Assembly (NCBI GenBank): GCA_964397255.1
Contig: CAYNHQ010000002.1
Span: forward strand, 310,001-374,000
Reading direction: 5' to 3'
From: CAYNHQ01 sp964397255
GTDB taxonomy: Bacteria; Bdellovibrionota_G; JALEGL01; DATDPG01
Length of the DNA: 64,000 nt
This document shows, in pieces, positions 61,848 to 64,000 of this stretch. Position numbers and translations under genes: made by a program. How positions within the stretch are numbered: position 1 is the first letter of the stretch; each line of letters opens with the position of its first letter. The notes below the pieces were generated by a model. The model saw only the letters and a list, made by a program, of their open reading frames with translations. It did not search any database and was not told the DNA's origin.

Positions 61848-62948
61848 CTATGTCAATGTCGTGTGAAAACGGCGAAAGCTCGCGACTACAGTGACCACAG
61901 CCATGATGGAAAGAACCACAATATGTTCGAGGGTATAGTGGATCTCCCCTCCTTTAAGCATGATGTTTCGGAGGAGCCCCATAAAATGAGTGAGTGGATC
62001 GAGCTGGGCAAGCCACCGCAGACCGGCGGGCATATTTTCAACCGGGAACATAAGACCTGAAAACATCATCATGGGAAATATGAACAGAAATCCCGCGAGT
62101 GTCGCTTGTTGCTGGTTCTTGCAGAAGGTGGAAATCAACGTCCCCATCCCCACCGCCGTGCAAATGAACACAAAAGCCGAAGAAAAAAGCGCTACGAATG
62201 ACCCGCGCATCGGAACCTGGAAGACGAACATCGCCACTCCCAATATAAACGGAAAGTTCGACATGCCGAGGATGACATAGGGAATCGTTTTTCCATAAAT
62301 CACCTCCGATGCCGAAACGGGAGCCGAAATTAACATTTCAAATGTCCCCATTTCTTTCTCTCGTACAATGGCCATGTTCGTCATCACCATTGTTGTCAAA
62401 AGCATGAGCATGCAAAGGGTTCCCGGCACCATAAAAACGGACGTCTGAAGATCCGGGTTGAAAAGCACGCGCTCGTCGATCTGAATCGGCGGATCGGGTG
62501 GAACGATATTTAATTGGGACTTTAGGCTATCGGCCACGACTTTCTGAATATAGACTTCAACGGCTCGTGCCTGCGTCACATTTGTGGCATCGACCAAAAG
62601 TTGCAAACTCCCCTCGCCCCTTCCTAGGGCGCGAGTGAATCCCCCGGGCGGGGGTACCAGAACCGCATCGGCATCGCCATCTTGTATGATTCGAAAGGGA
62701 TCCTGCTCAGTACTTTGTACCGGTAAGAACCATCCCCCCGCAATCCCGCGCTCGTAGATATCGCGCAAAACGGTATCTTTTGAATCAAAGTGCGCCGCCA
62801 AACGGATATTTTTCACCTCATTCGAAAGAGCAAAGCCAAAGATCGTAAGCTGAATGAGCGGAGCAATAAAAAGAAGGATCCGCATACGGGGATCCCGGAG
62901 CGTTTGGATTAATTCTTTCCGAACGAAACCCGATAACGTTCGCTTCAT
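61848..62948 (-). CDS. ABC-2-type transporter permease
   Basis: 366 residues with one N-terminal helix, a periplasmic domain of about 150 residues, and five to six C-terminal helices. The opening KELIQTLRDPRMRILLFIAPLIQL and the later KEMGTFEMLISAPVS are the typical YhhJ/YbhR pattern. It overlaps the upstream permease by 4 bp. The two would form a heterodimer with an ATP-binding subunit encoded outside the window. Confidence 0.9.
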   Translation of the reverse strand: MKRTLSGFVRKELIQTLRDPRMRILLFIAPLIQLTIFGFALSNEVKNIRLAAHFDSKDTVLRDIYERGIAGGWFLPVQSTEQDPFRIIQDGDADAVLVPPPGGFTRALGRGEGSLQLLVDATNVTQARAVEVYIQKVVADSLKSQLNIVPPDPPIQIDERVLFNPDLQTSVFMVPGTLCMLMLLTTMVMTNMAIVREKEMGTFEMLISAPVSASEVIYGKTIPYVILGMSNFPFILGVAMFVFQVPMRGSFVALFSSAFVFICTAVGMGTLISTFCKNQQQATLAGFLFIFPMMMFSGLMFPVENMPAGLRWLAQLDPLTHFMGLLRNIMLKGGEIHYTLEHIVVLSIMAVVTVVASFRRFHTTLT

Positions 62949-64000
62949 GGCTCGAGATCCCTCTTAAATCGTCTTGTGGCAAGCCGGATCATGACAAAGC
63001 AGAGAAGAGTGAGCATAAGAAACGTGCCGCTCAATTCGAGAAAACTGGATCCCTTTAAAAATGTGTCCCTCCCAATCCGCATAAACCACCGGGCTGGCAA
63101 AATCATCGTAAAATAGCGAAAAAACGTCGGCATGCTCGCGATCGGAAAAATGAACCCCGACAGCAACGTGGAAGGAAGCATCCCCGACATCATGGAGAAC
63201 TGCATCGCCAACACTTGCTTTCGGGTCGTCACGGAAATGAGAAGCCCCTGGGCCAGATACGTCACGAGGAAAATGAGACAACCGAGCGCAAAAACGAAAA
63301 AGTTCCCGACAAACGGCACATGGAAAGCCGCTCTCGCAATCACATAAATAAATGCCACGGCAATCACACCCAAAAGCCCATAGGGCGAGAGTTTCCCGAT
63401 GATGATCTCAAGCGGCTGAACGGGGGTGGACAGAAGAAGCTCCATAGATCCGTTTTCCCATTCGCGTGCCACCGTAAGCGCCGTCAAAAGAATCGAAAGA
63501 ATCGCCATCACCACCACGGTCAGCCCTGGTATGACAAACCAGCGGCTATTCAACTCTGAATTAAAAAGAAACCGGGTGCGGAGCTCATACGGTTTAGGAG
63601 GATCGAAACCGGCGATCCGTTTGGAAGCGATTTGCTGGATCGTTCCCACATATTCGAGAACGGGCCCTACGACCGACGAATCGGAGCCATCCACTAATAC
63701 TTGAACCGAAGCCCCCTTCCCAGCCATAAGATCGGCCTGAAAGTGAGGAGGAATCACCAATGCCGCTCGTGTCCGCTGGGAAGTCACTTCATTAATCGCG
63801 GAGTTGGGAGACTGAACGGGGAGATTTCGGAAATAGCCTGAGCTGGCGAACGTGTCGAGGAGTCTCCTCGAACCCTGTGTTTGGTCGGCATCGCTTACGG
63901 AAAGCGGCACATCTTGAATATTGAATTCGATGGCCAATCCATACATCACCACCATAAAAACCGGCATCGCGAGAGCGAGAAGCAACGTGAAGGGGTCACG
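62945..64000 (-). CDS. ABC-2-type transporter permease, 5-prime partial
   Basis: At least 351 residues of a second ABC-2 permease. The frame is open to the right edge: codons before the apparent TTG at 63985 read RDPFT, matching the conserved RDP motif before the first helix, so the true start lies outside the window. Motif REWENGSMELLLSTPV is present in the cytoplasmic loop. Paralogous to its downstream neighbour. Confidence 0.9.
   Translation of the reverse strand, partial: RDPFTLLLALAMPVFMVVMYGLAIEFNIQDVPLSVSDADQTQGSRRLLDTFASSGYFRNLPVQSPNSAINEVTSQRTRAALVIPPHFQADLMAGKGASVQVLVDGSDSSVVGPVLEYVGTIQQIASKRIAGFDPPKPYELRTRFLFNSELNSRWFVIPGLTVVVMAILSILLTALTVAREWENGSMELLLSTPVQPLEIIIGKLSPYGLLGVIAVAFIYVIARAAFHVPFVGNFFVFALGCLIFLVTYLAQGLLISVTTRKQVLAMQFSMMSGMLPSTLLSGFIFPIASMPTFFRYFTMILPARWFMRIGRDTFLKGSSFLELSGTFLMLTLLCFVMIRLATRRFKRDLEP

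Noticed and set aside
1..64000. CRISPR arrays, tRNA or rRNA genes, insertion sequences, prophage genes
   Set aside because: I looked for regular short repeats, cloverleaf arms, transposase and integrase signatures and saw none; small RNAs without protein signal could still be missed.

Overview
The window looks like a chromosomal segment of a Gram-negative, aerobic bacterium of the old deltaproteobacterial grade (Bdellovibrionota, Myxococcota or a related uncultured lineage). This rests on PEGA and PilZ fusion proteins, many lipoproteins and outer-membrane barrels, type III glutamine synthetase and oxygen-dependent haem synthesis. The assignment is inference, because no rRNA or tRNA gene is present to test it. 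Coding density is very high: genes often overlap by 4-70 bp and no gene-free stretch exceeds 300 bp. I see no tRNA, rRNA, CRISPR array, insertion sequence, integrase or phage gene.

Layout. 0-7.3 kb: end of a PEGA-repeat protein, queA, a small zinc-ribbon protein, a secreted zinc protease, marC, and hemE-hemG. 7.2-11.2 kb: a reverse operon of class I aldolase, a glycosyltransferase with half a methyltransferase domain, and a GT-C-like membrane protein. 11.3-20.6 kb: cupredoxin lipoprotein, secreted TPR protein, mtgA, EamA exporter, Kef-type antiporter, MMPL exporter, a small barrel and DedA. 20.7-31 kb: signalling and lipid genes, namely a Ser/Thr kinase with two PilZ domains, a sensor kinase, a patatin/BamA autotransporter, a fatty-acid desaturase, and an overlapping HD-GYP/HEAT pair. 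31-37.6 kb: antiporter, lipoprotein, MFS, GST-like protein, then phd-vapC, an MNT-HEPN pair and rlmI. 37.6-44.5 kb: glnN and an apparent osmotic/envelope cluster (KirBac, yjbQ, DUF481 barrel, OmpA-like barrel, mscL, OmpA). 44.6-51.6 kb: hemH and envelope proteins, ending with pirin. 51.7-54 kb: pnuC and nicotinamide riboside kinase, separated by a reverse-strand HTH/AbiEii-type toxin module. 54-64 kb: copper-type P-ATPase, GIY-YIG protein, response regulator, hybrid kinase with an ethylene-receptor-like membrane sensor, a seven-unit propeller lipoprotein, a Cys-rich repeat protein, and two ABC-2 permeases running off the right edge.

The strongest unusual signals are: (i) the MNT-HEPN pair is bracketed by two diverged but both open copies of the 3-prime end of rlmI, 848 bp apart, as if a tiny cargo unit without integrase had inserted at a gene end and restored it; (ii) the ETR1-like sensor has lost the canonical Asp but keeps the Cys and His; (iii) a strong intrinsic terminator whose hairpin and T-tract also encode the signal peptide of the next gene; (iv) several genes, including the phd-vapC antitoxin, appear to start without a leader, their -10 box lying 6-9 nt before the ATG.
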